Assembly: GCF_039523795.1 (NCBI RefSeq)
Contig: NZ_BAAAFZ010000029.1
Coordinates: 36,573-100,572 of the forward strand
Direction of reading: 5' to 3'
Source of the DNA: Craurococcus roseus
GTDB taxonomy: Bacteria > Pseudomonadota > Alphaproteobacteria > Acetobacterales > Acetobacteraceae
Length of the DNA stretch: 64,000 nucleotides
Positions 16,224 to 25,238 of this stretch are shown here, piece after piece; the stretch's first letter is position 1; each line of letters starts with the position of its first letter. The notes under the pieces are model-generated. The model saw nothing but the letters and a program-made list of their open reading frames with translations. It was not told the DNA's origin and ran no database searches. Made by a program: the position numbers and the translations under genes.

Positions 16224-18455
16224 GTGAACACCTACGCACCCTCCAGAGCCCTTTCCCTTTTGCCGACCGGCGGCGTCGAGGCGCCGGCGCTGAGGGAAGC
16301 CAACGTCCGCTCCGTGGAACAACTCGCCAAGGCGCTTTGGCGGCGGCGCCTCTTCATCGCCAGTTGCGGCATAGCCTTGGGGGTGGCCGGGTACGCGGTG
16401 ACCAAGCAGTTGCCGAAGAAGTATACCGCGACCGGTCTGGTGGCGGTGGACACCCAACGCATCACGGCCGTGGGCGCCACGGGCCCCACCGACGCTGGCA
16501 CCCTGATGGACCCGGCTCCGCAGGTCCGGAGCGAAACCTTGCTTCTGCGGTCGCCGGCGGTGCTGAGGAAGGTCGCGGACGAACTGGAACTCGCCGCGGA
16601 CCCGGAGTTCAACGCGCTCCTCCGCCAGCCCGGGGTCCTGGACCAGGTCAAAGGCTTCGTTCGGCAGGTAGCCAACGGCGCCTTCCTCCCGGAGCAGGTC
16701 GTCGCGCGGCTCGCCGAATACGGGATTGTCCTGCCCGCGCCCGCCGAGGAGAAGGTGCTCACCCCGCGCGCTGTGCGCGAGATGGTGATGGATTCGTTGT
16801 CGGACAGCCTGGCCGTCTTCAACGACGGGCGCAGCCTCGTGATCTCGGCGAGCTTCACATCGGAGAACCCGGAACGGGCCGCGGAGGTGGTCAACCACCT
16901 GTTCGAGAGCTACCTGGGCGAGAAGCGCGAGGTGCGCGCGTCCCGGAACCGCGAGATCCTGGGCGCCCTGCAGGGTCGTCTGGAAGACGCGCGCGCGGAA
17001 CTCGCGGCTGCGGAACAGCGGGTGCGGGACTTCCGGGCGAAGCACGGCCTCGTGTCCGTGCGCGCGGGGTCCGTCGCGCAGCAACAGGTGGAGGAGCTCT
17101 CCACCGCGCTCGCCCGCGCGTCCGAAGAGCGCGCGCGCATCAACTCCATCTGGGAGCGCGCGCAGAGCGGGGCCCGCGTCGGCGCCATCCCGACCGATGT
17201 CGTGGACGTGCTGGCCTCGCAGACCGTCGGCCGTTTGCGCGACCGCGAAGCCGAAGCGGTGCGCCGCTTGACCGAACTCTCGTCGCGGCTGGGGCCCAGC
17301 CACCCCGAGCGCAGGTCCGCCGAGTCGGAACTCGCCGCGGCGCGCGCCGAAACCTTTGCCGAAGCGCGGCGCATCGTCGCCTCGCTCGGCGCGCAGGCGC
17401 AGTCCGCCCGCGCCCGCGAAGCCGATCTCGCGCGCCAACTGGAGGAAGCCCGCGGCCAAGCGACGCGGTTGAGCGGGGTGCAGGCCGAGTTGCTGCAACT
17501 GGAAAAGGAGTCCGACCAGCGCCGGGCGTTGTACCAGACCTTCATGCAAAGCGTGGAGCAATCGGCGGCGGAGCCTCGCGATCCGCAAATCCTGGGTGTG
17601 CAGGTCGTGAGCTACGCGGTCGCGCCGAACGAGCCCTCCGCGCCGAGGCCCGCTCTGGCCGGCGGCATCGGCATGCTGCTCGGCTTCTGCCTGGGCGGCT
17701 TGGTCAGCGTGGCCGGCCGTCAGAACCGCGGCCCCTTCCGCGATCTCGAGGATTTGGCGCAGGAGACGCGCTTGCCGGTGCTGGCCGCGGTGCCGCGGGC
17801 GTCCGGGTGGCGCGGCCAGGCCTCGTTGCTCAACCGCATCACCGCCGAGCCGCGGGGCATGGAGGCCGAGGTGCTGCGCGGCCTCCGCGCGCAACTGCGC
17901 TTCATCGCGCCCCAGGCGACGCCGCGGAGCGTCGCCTTCGCCGCGTCCGGCCCCGGCGAGAGCGCTTCGTCCCTCGCCGCGGCCTTCGCGCGGGTGGCGG
18001 CGCTCGATGGGTTGCGGGTGCTGCTGATCGAGGGCGACCTCCAGCAGCCCTCCCTGGCGGCCGCCCTCGGCCTGCCCGAGAGCAACGGGCTCCTCGCCGC
18101 CGTCAGCCAGAGCGCGCCGTGGAACGAATCGGTGGCGCGCGACACGGTTACGCCGCTCGATCTCCTGCTCGTCACCGAGCCGCCCCCCAACGCGCGGCAA
18201 TTGCTGGAGAGCGTGCGCTTCCAACAACTGCTGGCGGATGCGTGTGAAGAGTACAACCTCGTCGTCGTCAACGCGCCATCGGTGACGCTGGCGGCGGAAG
18301 CGATGGTGTTGGCGCATTGCGTGGACGCGACCGTGCTCGTGGTCGAAGCCAACGCGACGCCGCGCGACCGGGTCAAGGCGGCCGCGGAACGCCTGCTCGT
18401 GGCCTCGAACGGGCTCACGGCGGCGGTGCTGAACAAGGCGGCCGCTAAGGGTTGA
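16224..18455 (+). CDS. Wzc/GumC-like polysaccharide chain-length protein with degenerate ATPase domain
   Basis: Polysaccharide co-polymerase expected to control EPS chain length and export at the inner membrane. I chose the GTG at 16224 (ggag 6 bases upstream), giving 743 residues. A Wzz domain starts near residue 27, with a first membrane helix at about 40-58 and a second at about 475-495 (GGIGMLLGFCLGGLVSV). A long coiled-coil periplasmic region lies between them, ending in the expected Pro-rich segment. The C-terminal BY-kinase-like domain is altered. Walker A reads SGPGESASS (residues 575-583), lacking the GKT/S lysine. The Walker A' block reads VLLIEGDLQQP instead of a DxD-type motif. 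The tail has no tyrosine cluster. Kinase activity is therefore unlikely. A separate AAA ATPase gene follows. Confidence 0.88.
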   Translation: MNTYAPSRALSLLPTGGVEAPALREANVRSVEQLAKALWRRRLFIASCGIALGVAGYAVTKQLPKKYTATGLVAVDTQRITAVGATGPTDAGTLMDPAPQVRSETLLLRSPAVLRKVADELELAADPEFNALLRQPGVLDQVKGFVRQVANGAFLPEQVVARLAEYGIVLPAPAEEKVLTPRAVREMVMDSLSDSLAVFNDGRSLVISASFTSENPERAAEVVNHLFESYLGEKREVRASRNREILGALQGRLEDARAELAAAEQRVRDFRAKHGLVSVRAGSVAQQQVEELSTALARASEERARINSIWERAQSGARVGAIPTDVVDVLASQTVGRLRDREAEAVRRLTELSSRLGPSHPERRSAESELAAARAETFAEARRIVASLGAQAQSARAREADLARQLEEARGQATRLSGVQAELLQLEKESDQRRALYQTFMQSVEQSAAEPRDPQILGVQVVSYAVAPNEPSAPRPALAGGIGMLLGFCLGGLVSVAGRQNRGPFRDLEDLAQETRLPVLAAVPRASGWRGQASLLNRITAEPRGMEAEVLRGLRAQLRFIAPQATPRSVAFAASGPGESASSLAAAFARVAALDGLRVLLIEGDLQQPSLAAALGLPESNGLLAAVSQSAPWNESVARDTVTPLDLLLVTEPPPNARQLLESVRFQQLLADACEEYNLVVVNAPSVTLAAEAMVLAHCVDATVLVVEANATPRDRVKAAAERLLVASNGLTAAVLNKAAAKG

Positions 18456-18484
18456 GTAGGGGGAGGGAGCTGCGCCGCACCGGA

Positions 18485-18517
18485 CCGGCCGGCCGCGCAA
18501 GGGCCGCGGCCGGCCGG
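18485..18517. terminator. Strong GC hairpin after the chain-length gene
   Basis: Perfect 13-base stem ccggccggccgcg (18485-18497) with cgcggccggccgg (18505-18517) and a 7-base loop, 30 bases after the stop of the Wzc-like gene. There is no T-run. It could be a Rho-dependent pause, a terminator separating this gene from the ATPase, or an RNA-stabilising structure. Confidence 0.5.
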
Positions 18518-18703
18518 CTCGGCCGGTCCGCTCTCATAGCGGGACGGCCGTCCAGAGGCCGGCAGGTCCGGCCGGGGTGATCTGCCCCCTGGCGCATTCG
18601 CTGAGGATGACGAAACGTTGCGTATGCATGACGAATGTTCAGTGGGATCATCGGCTACCGTGATGCGACCGATGTCGGGCTTGGGCCAGGAGCGTTCGAA
18701 GGT

Positions 18704-20050
18704 ATGGCGCGATCTATGATGCAGCGGCTGCTCGCCCACATCGATTGGCCGCCCGGCCGCCGGCCGGGCTCGGCCCCGGAGCCTTCATCCTCGCCGCCGC
18801 CGGCGCCATTGCTCCCCTCCCATCCGCTCCACGCCGACGCCGACGTTACGGACGTCGAGGACGCCCGCCGCACCGCTCTCCGCAAGGCGTTCACGCCGAC
18901 GCATCCGCTCCGGAGCGCGCGCCGGTTGGCGGGGCGCAGGACACAGCTCGCCCGCGTCCTGCGCGCGATGCTGGACGAGTCGGCCCACGTGGTGATGTAC
19001 GCCGAGCGGGGCCGCGGCAAGACGTCGCTCATCAACCTGGTTTCGGAGGCTTTGCGCGCCCTCGCCTTCATGGTGGGCTCCTACAGCTGCGCGGCCGAGG
19101 ACGATTTCGACGCGATCCTGCGCGGGTTGATGCGGAGCCTGCCGCGGTCGCTGCTCGCCGTGCCGGTGCAGCAGGGCGAGGACCGCCTCCTCGGGTGCGA
19201 GGCGGCGCTTCCGGACGGGCGGCTGCAGACGCACGACGTGCTCGGCCTCACCGGGCGGTTCACGGGCCGGCGGATGGTGCTGGTGGTGGACGAGTTCGAT
19301 CGCGTCACCGACGTGGCGACGCGCACGCGCCTCGCCGACACGATCAAGCTGCTGTCCGACCGCGCCGCGCCGATCCTGTTCATCATCGTGGGCGTGTCGG
19401 ACAACCTGGAAGAGCTGCTCGGACGCCATCCCTCCATCCAGCGCAACGTGGTCAGCGTGCCGTTGCCGCTGCTGACGGACACCGAAATCGAGGCGCTGCT
19501 GGAGCGGGGCGCGCAGGAGGCCGGCCTCGTGTTCCCCCCTGCGGCCCGGTACGCAATCGCCGGGCTTGCGCGGGGCGTGCCGTACATCGCCCAGTTGCTG
19601 GCGCTGCACGCCGGCTACTCGATGCTCCGGCGCGGCAGCCAGGAGATCGCCCGCGCGGACCTCGACGAGGCGCTCGAGATCGCGGTGGCGGAGGCGGATC
19701 CGCGCGTGTCCAGGCTTTACGAAACCCTGACCGAAGGCGGGCGCGACACGGCCATGAGGGCGTTCCTCAGGTCGTTGGCGAACGGGACCCAGGACGCCTT
19801 CGGGCGCTTCGTCGTGGAACCCGCCGGTCCCGGGTTCCTGTCCGTCGCGGGACGGGCGGCCCCGGCCGAGCTTTGGCAACGCTTGGTGGACGCCGGCGCG
19901 GTGCGGCGCTGCGGCGATGGGGGGCCGCACCTCTTCGCCATGGCCGAGGCGACCTTCGGCAACTATGTGCTGATGCGCGCTGCCCGCGACGGCCCCGAGC
20001 GCCGGGCGGAGACGCTGTCCCCGGTCCAGGCGACGACCGTAGCCCGTTGA
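18704..20050 (+). CDS. AAA family ATPase of the EPS locus
   Basis: A P-loop ATPase of the Orc1/Cdc6- or ExeA-like AAA group. From the ATG at 18704 (gaagg just before it) it is 448 residues; an ATG at 18635 would add 23. Seen: a Pro-rich N-terminus, an arrival block (FTPTHPLRSARRLAGR), an intact Walker A AERGRGKTSL, Walker B MVLVVDEFDRV, a sensor-like FIIVGVSDNLEELL and an arginine-rich lid. A C-terminal domain may bind a partner. No membrane helix is seen. It directly follows the Wzc-like gene whose own ATPase motifs are broken, so an energising or regulatory role in export is conceivable. That link is inference; I know no characterised member well enough to assign a function. Confidence 0.75.
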   Translation: MARSMMQRLLAHIDWPPGRRPGSAPEPSSSPPPAPLLPSHPLHADADVTDVEDARRTALRKAFTPTHPLRSARRLAGRRTQLARVLRAMLDESAHVVMYAERGRGKTSLINLVSEALRALAFMVGSYSCAAEDDFDAILRGLMRSLPRSLLAVPVQQGEDRLLGCEAALPDGRLQTHDVLGLTGRFTGRRMVLVVDEFDRVTDVATRTRLADTIKLLSDRAAPILFIIVGVSDNLEELLGRHPSIQRNVVSVPLPLLTDTEIEALLERGAQEAGLVFPPAARYAIAGLARGVPYIAQLLALHAGYSMLRRGSQEIARADLDEALEIAVAEADPRVSRLYETLTEGGRDTAMRAFLRSLANGTQDAFGRFVVEPAGPGFLSVAGRAAPAELWQRLVDAGAVRRCGDGGPHLFAMAEATFGNYVLMRAARDGPERRAETLSPVQATTVAR

Positions 20051-20738
20051 GTTCCGACCGCTCCGTACGCCGCGAGGGGCTTCACCGCGCCACCGTCCTG
20101 GCCTTCGGGAACGGTTCGCCAGCGGCCACTACCGGCTGCCGGGGCGCTTGGGGCGCTGTCTGCCGACCCAGGCGCCCAGCCGGCGCTCCCGGATGCGGCT
20201 GACGCCACGCTCCGGCGTTCGAGCCGGGTGCTGCCGCGCGGCGCCGTGCTTCGGGCCGTGATGCGTTTGCGGTTATCGGTGGCGTCCGTTGGCGCGACCG
20301 TAGCTGTGTTGCAAGGGGCGGAGGCGACCAGTTGGAGCGGCGATCGACCGCCAAGGGTTTCTTTGCCGCTTGACCAAGAGCGCGCCGCCACCGGGGGACG
20401 CCCGGAACAGCAAGGAACGAAGATCGCTGGCGCCACGCGCCGGTCAACGCATCTGGCCGCGTCCCGATCGCGGGCTTCAGCACCACCGGGGCGCGCCCGA
20501 CCGGGGTCGCGGACGCCGATCCGGCATACCCGCTCCGTTTGATCGCCGAACCGGCGCCGCAGGGTCCGCCGAAGGGCGCTTGTGTTGGTGCCGGTAGGTC
20601 CTCGGCTCTGTTCCAGGAGCCGGGTGCCAAGGGAAGGATGGCCGGAGGTCGGCGCGGCTGCTGGCCGGTTCGCCGGAACGCCCGCGCACCCAGCGGTCAC
20701 CCAACAGATGGCCGCTGCGGTGCGCGAGTGGCTGGCTT
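20051..20738. other. Gene-free stretch left of the IS element
   Basis: About 690 bases between the AAA ATPase and the IS256-type element with no frame that I can support. Open frames exist on both strands, but they have the Arg/Pro/Ala-rich look of GC-rich shadow translation and no motif. Codon-position bias is not consistent. It may be decayed DNA tied to the insertion history. I see nothing functional in it. Confidence 0.4.
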
Positions 20739-20749
20739 GGTCGTGTCCC
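20739..20749 (+). repeat. IS left terminal inverted repeat
   Basis: ggtcgtgtccc, exact reverse complement of 22088-22098. Confidence 0.75.
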
Positions 20750-20761
20750 AGGCGGTGGTGC

Positions 20762-20778
20762 NNNNNNNNNNNNNNNNN
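20762..20778. other. Assembly gap (17 N)
   Basis: Run of unknown bases just inside the left end of the IS element. A repeat-induced assembly break is the likely cause, since multi-copy IS ends commonly break short-read assemblies. Confidence 0.95.
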
Positions 20779-20843
20779 GCCGCGGGGCTCCCCGGTGGGA
20801 TCGGGTTGCTGAGGCCTGCAACCCGAACCTCGGAACCACCACG

Positions 20844-22040
20844 ATGATCGACGGCAGGATCGCCCTCCGCAAGCTGCCGGAGAAGGGCCCCGACGCCGCC
20901 TTCCTGCGCGGGATGATCGGCTTCGCCGCGCAGCGGCTCTGGAGCTGGAGGCGGGCGGGCTGACCGGGGCCGCCCACGGCGAGCGCGGCCCGGACCGGCT
21001 GGTGCGGCGCAACGGCTACCGCGGGCGCGACCGGCGGACCCGGGCGGGCACCGCGGAGCCGCGCATCCCGCGGCTCCGGCGGGGCGGCTGCTTCCCCGCC
21101 TTCCCCGAGCCCCGGCGGCTGGCCGGGGAGGCGCCGACGGCGGTGGTCCAGAAGGCCTGCGTCCACGGCGTTTCCACGCGCTCCGTCGATGACCCGGCCC
21201 GGGCGATGGGCCTGGACGGGGTCAGCGAGAGCCAAGTCTCGCGCCCCTGCGCCGGGATCGACGGGGGGCTGGGACTTCCTGGCGCGGCTCGTCGAGGGCG
21301 ATCGGCCCCGCCTCTGGCTCGACGCGACCCGCGTGAAGGTGCGCGAGGCCGGGCGGATCGTGCCGGCGGCCGCGACGGTCGCCGCGGGGGTCAACGCCGA
21401 CGGGCGGCGCGAGGCGCTCGGCATGGCGGTCGGCGCCTCCGAGGCGGAGGCGTTCTGGCTCGACTTCCTGCGCGGCTTGGCGCGCCGCGGCCTGCGCGGC
21501 GTGAGGCTCGTCGTCTCCGACGCCCACGAGGGGCTGAAGACGGCCGTCGCCAAGGTGCTGCGCGCCACTTGGCAAAGGTGCCGCGTGCGTTTCGGCCGCA
21601 ACGCCCCGGCGCACGCCGGGAAGTCCCGGCGCCGCATCGTCGCCGCCTGGATCGGCGCCGCCTACGCGCAGGACGGCGCCCCGGCCGCCCACGCCCAGTG
21701 GCGCTCCGTCGCCGACCGGCCCCGGCCCGAGGCGCCCCGCCTCGCCGCCCTGATGGACGCGGCCGGGGAGGACGTGCTGGCCTACATGCACCTCCCGGCC
21801 GCCCGCCGCGCCAAGCTCCACGGCACAAATCCCATCGGGCGCCTCAACGGCGAGACCAAGCGGAGGACGGGCGTCGTGGGCGTCTTTCCGGACGAGGCCG
21901 CGGCGGTGGGGCTCGTGGGCGCCCCGCTGCCGGAGCAGTCCGGCGAGTGGGCCGCCCAGCGCGCCCGCCGCATGACCCCGGAAGGCATCGGCGCGGTGCG
22001 CGACACTGGCCCCGCCAGGCTGTCCGCCGAGCCGGCCTGA
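20844..22040 (+). pseudogene. IS256-family transposase, frameshifted
   Basis: Mutator/IS256-type DDE transposase broken into three frames. Frame one starts at ATG 20844 (MIDGRIALRKLPEKG) and shifts near 20935. The second frame carries RRNGYRGRDRRTR, RIPRLRRGGCFPAF and GVSTRSVDDPARAMG, then shifts at a six-G run (21263-21268). The third frame continues WDFLARLVEGDRPRLWLDAT to the end. Catalytic aspartates are visible in LWLDAT and VVSDAHEGL, and the NPIxRLNGExKRRT block is present. Several family-conserved residues are changed, for example the first Glu of NPIER is Gly, and the usual His after the CRV block is Arg. These substitutions make genuine decay more likely than sequencing error alone. 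Confidence 0.85.
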
Positions 22041-22087
22041 CCCGGCGGCCCGACCCGCCGCGAAGCCCCGCTGCCACGCCATGCGGC

Positions 22088-22098
22088 GGGACACGACC
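22088..22098 (-). repeat. IS right terminal inverted repeat
   Basis: gggacacgacc, exact reverse complement of 20739-20749. Confidence 0.75.
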
Positions 22099-22112
22099 CG
22101 GCGCTGGCCGCC

Positions 22113-23558
22113 CTACTCCCCCGCGGCGGGCGCGAAACCGGCGTCGCTGCTGTTGTCGTTGATGCCACCGGTCGCCCGTGCCCGACTCCGTGAAGCGGAA
22201 GGAGCGCCGCCTTGGAAGCCGCTGCGCGCCCGCGGCTCGGAGGCCGGATCGATCCCGCGCCTCCCGAACACGGCGTCGGCCCAACGGGCGGCGAACACCG
22301 GCCCGGCATGGTCCCGGCGGAGGCATTCCTCTTCCATCTTGAGCGCGCGGGCGATGGCCCCGCTGTGGTTGGCGGGCGCCCGCAGGAAAGCGGCCAGTGC
22401 GTCGCGGTCATCGAGGCACAAGGGGTAGTCCGGGAGGTCCAAACCTTCGAAGGTCACCGAGTTTCCCACGACCGGCACGCCGTGCGCGAAGCCCTCGAGC
22501 ACCTTCGTCTTTATGCCCCCGCTGAGGAAGCTCGGCGTCACCAGGACGCTGCCGGGAGCGTACACGTCCGAGATGTCCTTGACGTAACCCGCCCACGTCA
22601 CGTTGGGCACGCGGCGCTCCGGACGCCTTTGGCGCCCGTAGATCACGAGCGGCATCGGGAAACGCTCCCGCTGCCACAGGTCCAGCAAGAAATCGATCGT
22701 GAGCCTGTTCTGGGTGAGGGCGTCGGTCCCGATGAACACGGCGCGCAAGGGCGCGCCTGGCGATGACCACGGTGCGCGGCGCCGCGCGGCCGACCCCACG
22801 ACCGGCGGGATGGCCAGGACCGCTGCCCGTGTCCGCGCCGGCAAGCGGTCGGCTTCGGTGCGGAGCATCCCGGCTTCCTCGCGGTTGAGGAGGACCACAC
22901 GGTCCGCCAACGCGAGGAGTTCCCTCTCCGCGTGGCGGAGCGCCAAGCGCTCGTAGCCCAGGACCAATCGCGCGACGGCGCGCGACTTGACGATGCGCGC
23001 CACAGGTCCGGGCACGCGGGCCTCGAGGTAGCCGAGGGACAACGGCAGCTTCCGGTCGATGAGCTCGCCGTAGCGCCGCGACATCAGGTCGTCCGCGTCG
23101 ACGACGATCCGCGCGCCGGGGCGGCGCCGCCGGAGGTGGCGCAGCAGGGGCAGGGTCCGCACGCCGTCCAGGTAGATGACGTCGCTGTCCGCCGCCGCGG
23201 CGGCGGCGGCGGCCATGCCGCTCGGATCGGCGAAGATGGCGCATTGCAGCGGCAGCGGACGTCCGGAAAGCAGCCCGCGCAGCAGCGCCCAAACCGTCGC
23301 GCCCGCCCCGGACAGCCGGCGCCGCTCCAGCGCGTTCTGCAAGCGAGCCTCCCTGAGCGAGCCCAGCGGTGCGAGCGCGCTCCGCACCGACCGCGCCACG
23401 TTGACGCGGCCGGCGCCGTCCACCCCGTCCAGCGCCCGCGTCCAAACCGCGAGAATTCGGCACGGCTGTTCGGCTGGGGCAGGTCGCGCTTCGGGCTCGG
23501 TCTCAAGGAGGCTGAAGGATGCCAACGCACGCACTCCTGCGGTGAAAGTTCCTGACAC
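22113..23558 (-). CDS. Glycosyltransferase family 4-like protein
   Basis: A 481-residue GT-B fold glycosyltransferase. N-terminal part: DVIYLDGVRTLPLLRHLRRR and RIVVDADDLMSRRYGELID. C-terminal donor-binding part: RAVFIGTDALTQNRLTIDFL, NVTWAGYVKDISDVY and PSFLSGGIKTKVLEGFAHGVPVV, a typical GT4 acidic/Gly signature. It starts with GTG (23558); a later GTG is possible. The last 50 residues are low-complexity Arg/Ser/Ala-rich, and the stop lies only 14 bases from the end of an IS element, so the C-terminus may have been altered by the insertion. It is the last recognisable gene of the EPS locus. A 626-base gene-free region lies upstream. Confidence 0.85.
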   Translation of the reverse strand: MSGTFTAGVRALASFSLLETEPEARPAPAEQPCRILAVWTRALDGVDGAGRVNVARSVRSALAPLGSLREARLQNALERRRLSGAGATVWALLRGLLSGRPLPLQCAIFADPSGMAAAAAAAADSDVIYLDGVRTLPLLRHLRRRRPGARIVVDADDLMSRRYGELIDRKLPLSLGYLEARVPGPVARIVKSRAVARLVLGYERLALRHAERELLALADRVVLLNREEAGMLRTEADRLPARTRAAVLAIPPVVGSAARRRAPWSSPGAPLRAVFIGTDALTQNRLTIDFLLDLWQRERFPMPLVIYGRQRRPERRVPNVTWAGYVKDISDVYAPGSVLVTPSFLSGGIKTKVLEGFAHGVPVVGNSVTFEGLDLPDYPLCLDDRDALAAFLRAPANHSGAIARALKMEEECLRRDHAGPVFAARWADAVFGRRGIDPASEPRARSGFQGGAPSASRSRARATGGINDNSSDAGFAPAAGE

Positions 23559-24184
23559 TCACGCGACCGCCCGATGCGGCGACCGACGACGCGCGGGCGG
23601 CGTGCCGCTCTGAAGCGAAGGAGCCCGAGCACGGCTGGCCACCGCCTCAACCGATGGGGACCTGCAACGATCAACGGCGGTGCGCCATGTGCCGCAGCGT
23701 CAACGCGACGCGGTGTTGGGTGTACGCGATTCGAAACGAAAAAGGGTTCGATTCGCCGTGTTATCAACAAAACGGCGACACATGTAGCAGCCTGTTTCGT
23801 CTTTTTGGTGAGCCGTGACCAACAACAGCCGTCCTGCCTGAGATCCGGAAGCCAGCGTAGATACAACCTTTGATTTTGTTGAATGAACTGTTCTTGCAGC
23901 AATCAGAGTTGCATTCGCTAGGTACGGCTCAACTGTAGTCGTAAATTTCATGTCCCCCAGGTAAGGTAGACGGTGTTGATGACTTGACGGAGCCACGAAC
24001 CAGTTTTGTATTGAAAAGACTTAGGCGGGCTCGCTGGTCTCCGAGGCCTCTACACGGGGTCGTTACGGACCTTGGCCCGAACATCGCCGCTTCCGGCGTC
24101 GCGGAGCCCTGTCAGCTCGTCCTCCCCTTGCGGGAACGCCCATCGGACTGCCAGAGGGGCGGAGCGGGCCGCTCCGCCGGCGCG
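23559..24184. other. A/T-richer gene-free region at the end of the EPS locus
   Basis: About 626 bases without a supportable gene. The part 23750-24010 is clearly richer in A+T than anything else nearby (for example ttatcaacaaaacggcg, ctttgattttgttgaatg and ccagttttgtattgaaaag). It lies upstream of the glycosyltransferase at 23558, so it may hold its promoter and silencer or activator sites. It may also mark the border of a transferred EPS island. No terminal repeats or tRNA are seen. Confidence 0.45.
24158..24178. terminator. Hairpin after the Bug receptor pseudogene
   Basis: Perfect 8-base stem ggcggagc (24158-24165) with gctccgcc (24171-24178) and a 5-base loop, seven bases past the stop of the minus-strand gene ending at 24185. 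No T-run; a modest terminator candidate. Confidence 0.45.
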
Positions 24185-25139
24185 TCATTCCGTTCGTATG
24201 CCCGCGTTGCGCATGAGCGTGGCGTAGCGCTCGGCGTCGCGGTTGCTCGGCCGGAGCGTTGGGTCGTCCAGCGCGCGGTTCACGAACGCCGCCAGCCGGG
24301 CCACCGCCGCCGCGGGCAAGCCCGCTTGCCCCATCAGCATGTACCAAACGTTCGCGTCGAAATCGGGCGCTTCGAAGCCGGGGAAGCGTTGCTCGGCGAC
24401 GGTGGGCAGGTCCGGAAGCCACTCGATGCGCCGCGGCATCGTGGTGGCGAGCGCGCGCACGCGGCCCTCGTGGATGTGCGGCAGGTAGGTGGGGAAGGTG
24501 TCGATGGCGAGGTCGATGCGGCCGGCCAGGATCTCGTTCACCGCCTGCCCGGTGCCGCGGAAGGGCACGTGCGTCATCCGGGCGCCGGCGCGCACGGCGA
24601 GCAGCTCCACCGCCAAGTGCTGCTGCGTGGCCACGCCGGAGGACGAGTAGCTCAGCTTCCCGGGATTGGCGCGCGCGTGCTCCACCAGCCCGCGCAGGTC
24701 GCGCGCGCGGGAGGAGAGCGGCACCACCACCACCAGCGGCACGGTCGCGGCGAGCACGATGGGGGTCTGGTCGCGGTATATGTCGAAGGGCGGCGGATTC
24801 ATGTGCGGCGGCACCACGGCGGAGGCGCTCACCGTCGTCATGAACAGGGTGTGGCATCCGGCGGCGCGCGGATGCCGGCGAGCGCCGCGACCGTGCCGCT
24901 GGCGCCCGGCCGGTTCTCCACCGTGATGGTTCGGCCGAGGTCGGCTTGCAGCGCCGGCTGCAGCAGGCGCGAGATGATGTCGGTGCCGCCGCCGGGCGCG
25001 AAGCCGACCAGCAGGATGATCGGGCGCGACGGCTCCCACCGCGGCGGAACCGGCTGCGCGCGGGCGACGGGTGGCAGGAGCGCCGCCGCCGCGCGGCGCC
25101 CACCACCGCGCGCCGTGCGGCGGCGGCGTTCGTCGTCAT
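24185..25139 (-). pseudogene. Bug/TctC-family solute-binding protein, frameshifted
   Basis: Periplasmic receptor of the tripartite tricarboxylate transporter group, broken by two apparent frameshifts. The ATG at 25139 gives a leader with an Arg-Arg pair, then the frame changes near 25090-25105 into a hydrophobic stretch ending in ALLPPVARAQP. That frame carries PIILLVGFAPGGGTDIISR and ITVENRPGASGTVAAL, both diagnostic of the family. A second shift near 24850-24875 leads into the rest: LFMTTVSASAVVPPHMN, ARANPGKLSYSSSG and MLMGQAGLPAAAVARL. All parts are present and well conserved, so a sequencing error is possible. No tctA/tctB genes are nearby, which is normal for Bug orphans. The tartrate dehydratase 1.5 kb away hints at an organic-acid ligand (inference). 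Confidence 0.75.
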
Positions 25140-25238
25140 GCCCGGTTCCCTCCACGCGGTCTTTTCGCGCCGGAGCTTGCGAGCGGTCCGGGGGCTGTCA
25201 AGGATCGGCCGTACCCCAAAGTCAGGAGCGCAGCGCGC

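Larger units (their letters stand above)
20739..22098 (+). mobile_element. Decayed IS256-family insertion sequence
   Basis: About 1.36 kb bounded by an exact 11-base inverted repeat: ggtcgtgtccc (20739-20749) and gggacacgacc (22088-22098). Size and encoded transposase fit the IS256 family. I see no flanking 8-9 base target duplication, so the ends may have changed or the element is old. The left end contains a 17-base N run (20762-20778). The right end lies only 14 bases from the stop codon of a glycosyltransferase gene. Confidence 0.8.

Noticed and set aside
20051..20738. Short open frames on both strands left of the IS
   Set aside because: No ribosome-binding site, no recognisable motif and compositional look of shadow translation.
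20844..22040. Programmed frameshifting in the transposase
   Set aside because: The shift sites are not paired with known slippery heptamers and downstream structures, IS256-type enzymes are normally made from one frame, and conserved residues are also changed.
20730..22110. Target-site duplication flanking the IS
   Set aside because: The bases next to both terminal repeats share only a loose gctggc and not at matching distance; no 8-9 base direct repeat.
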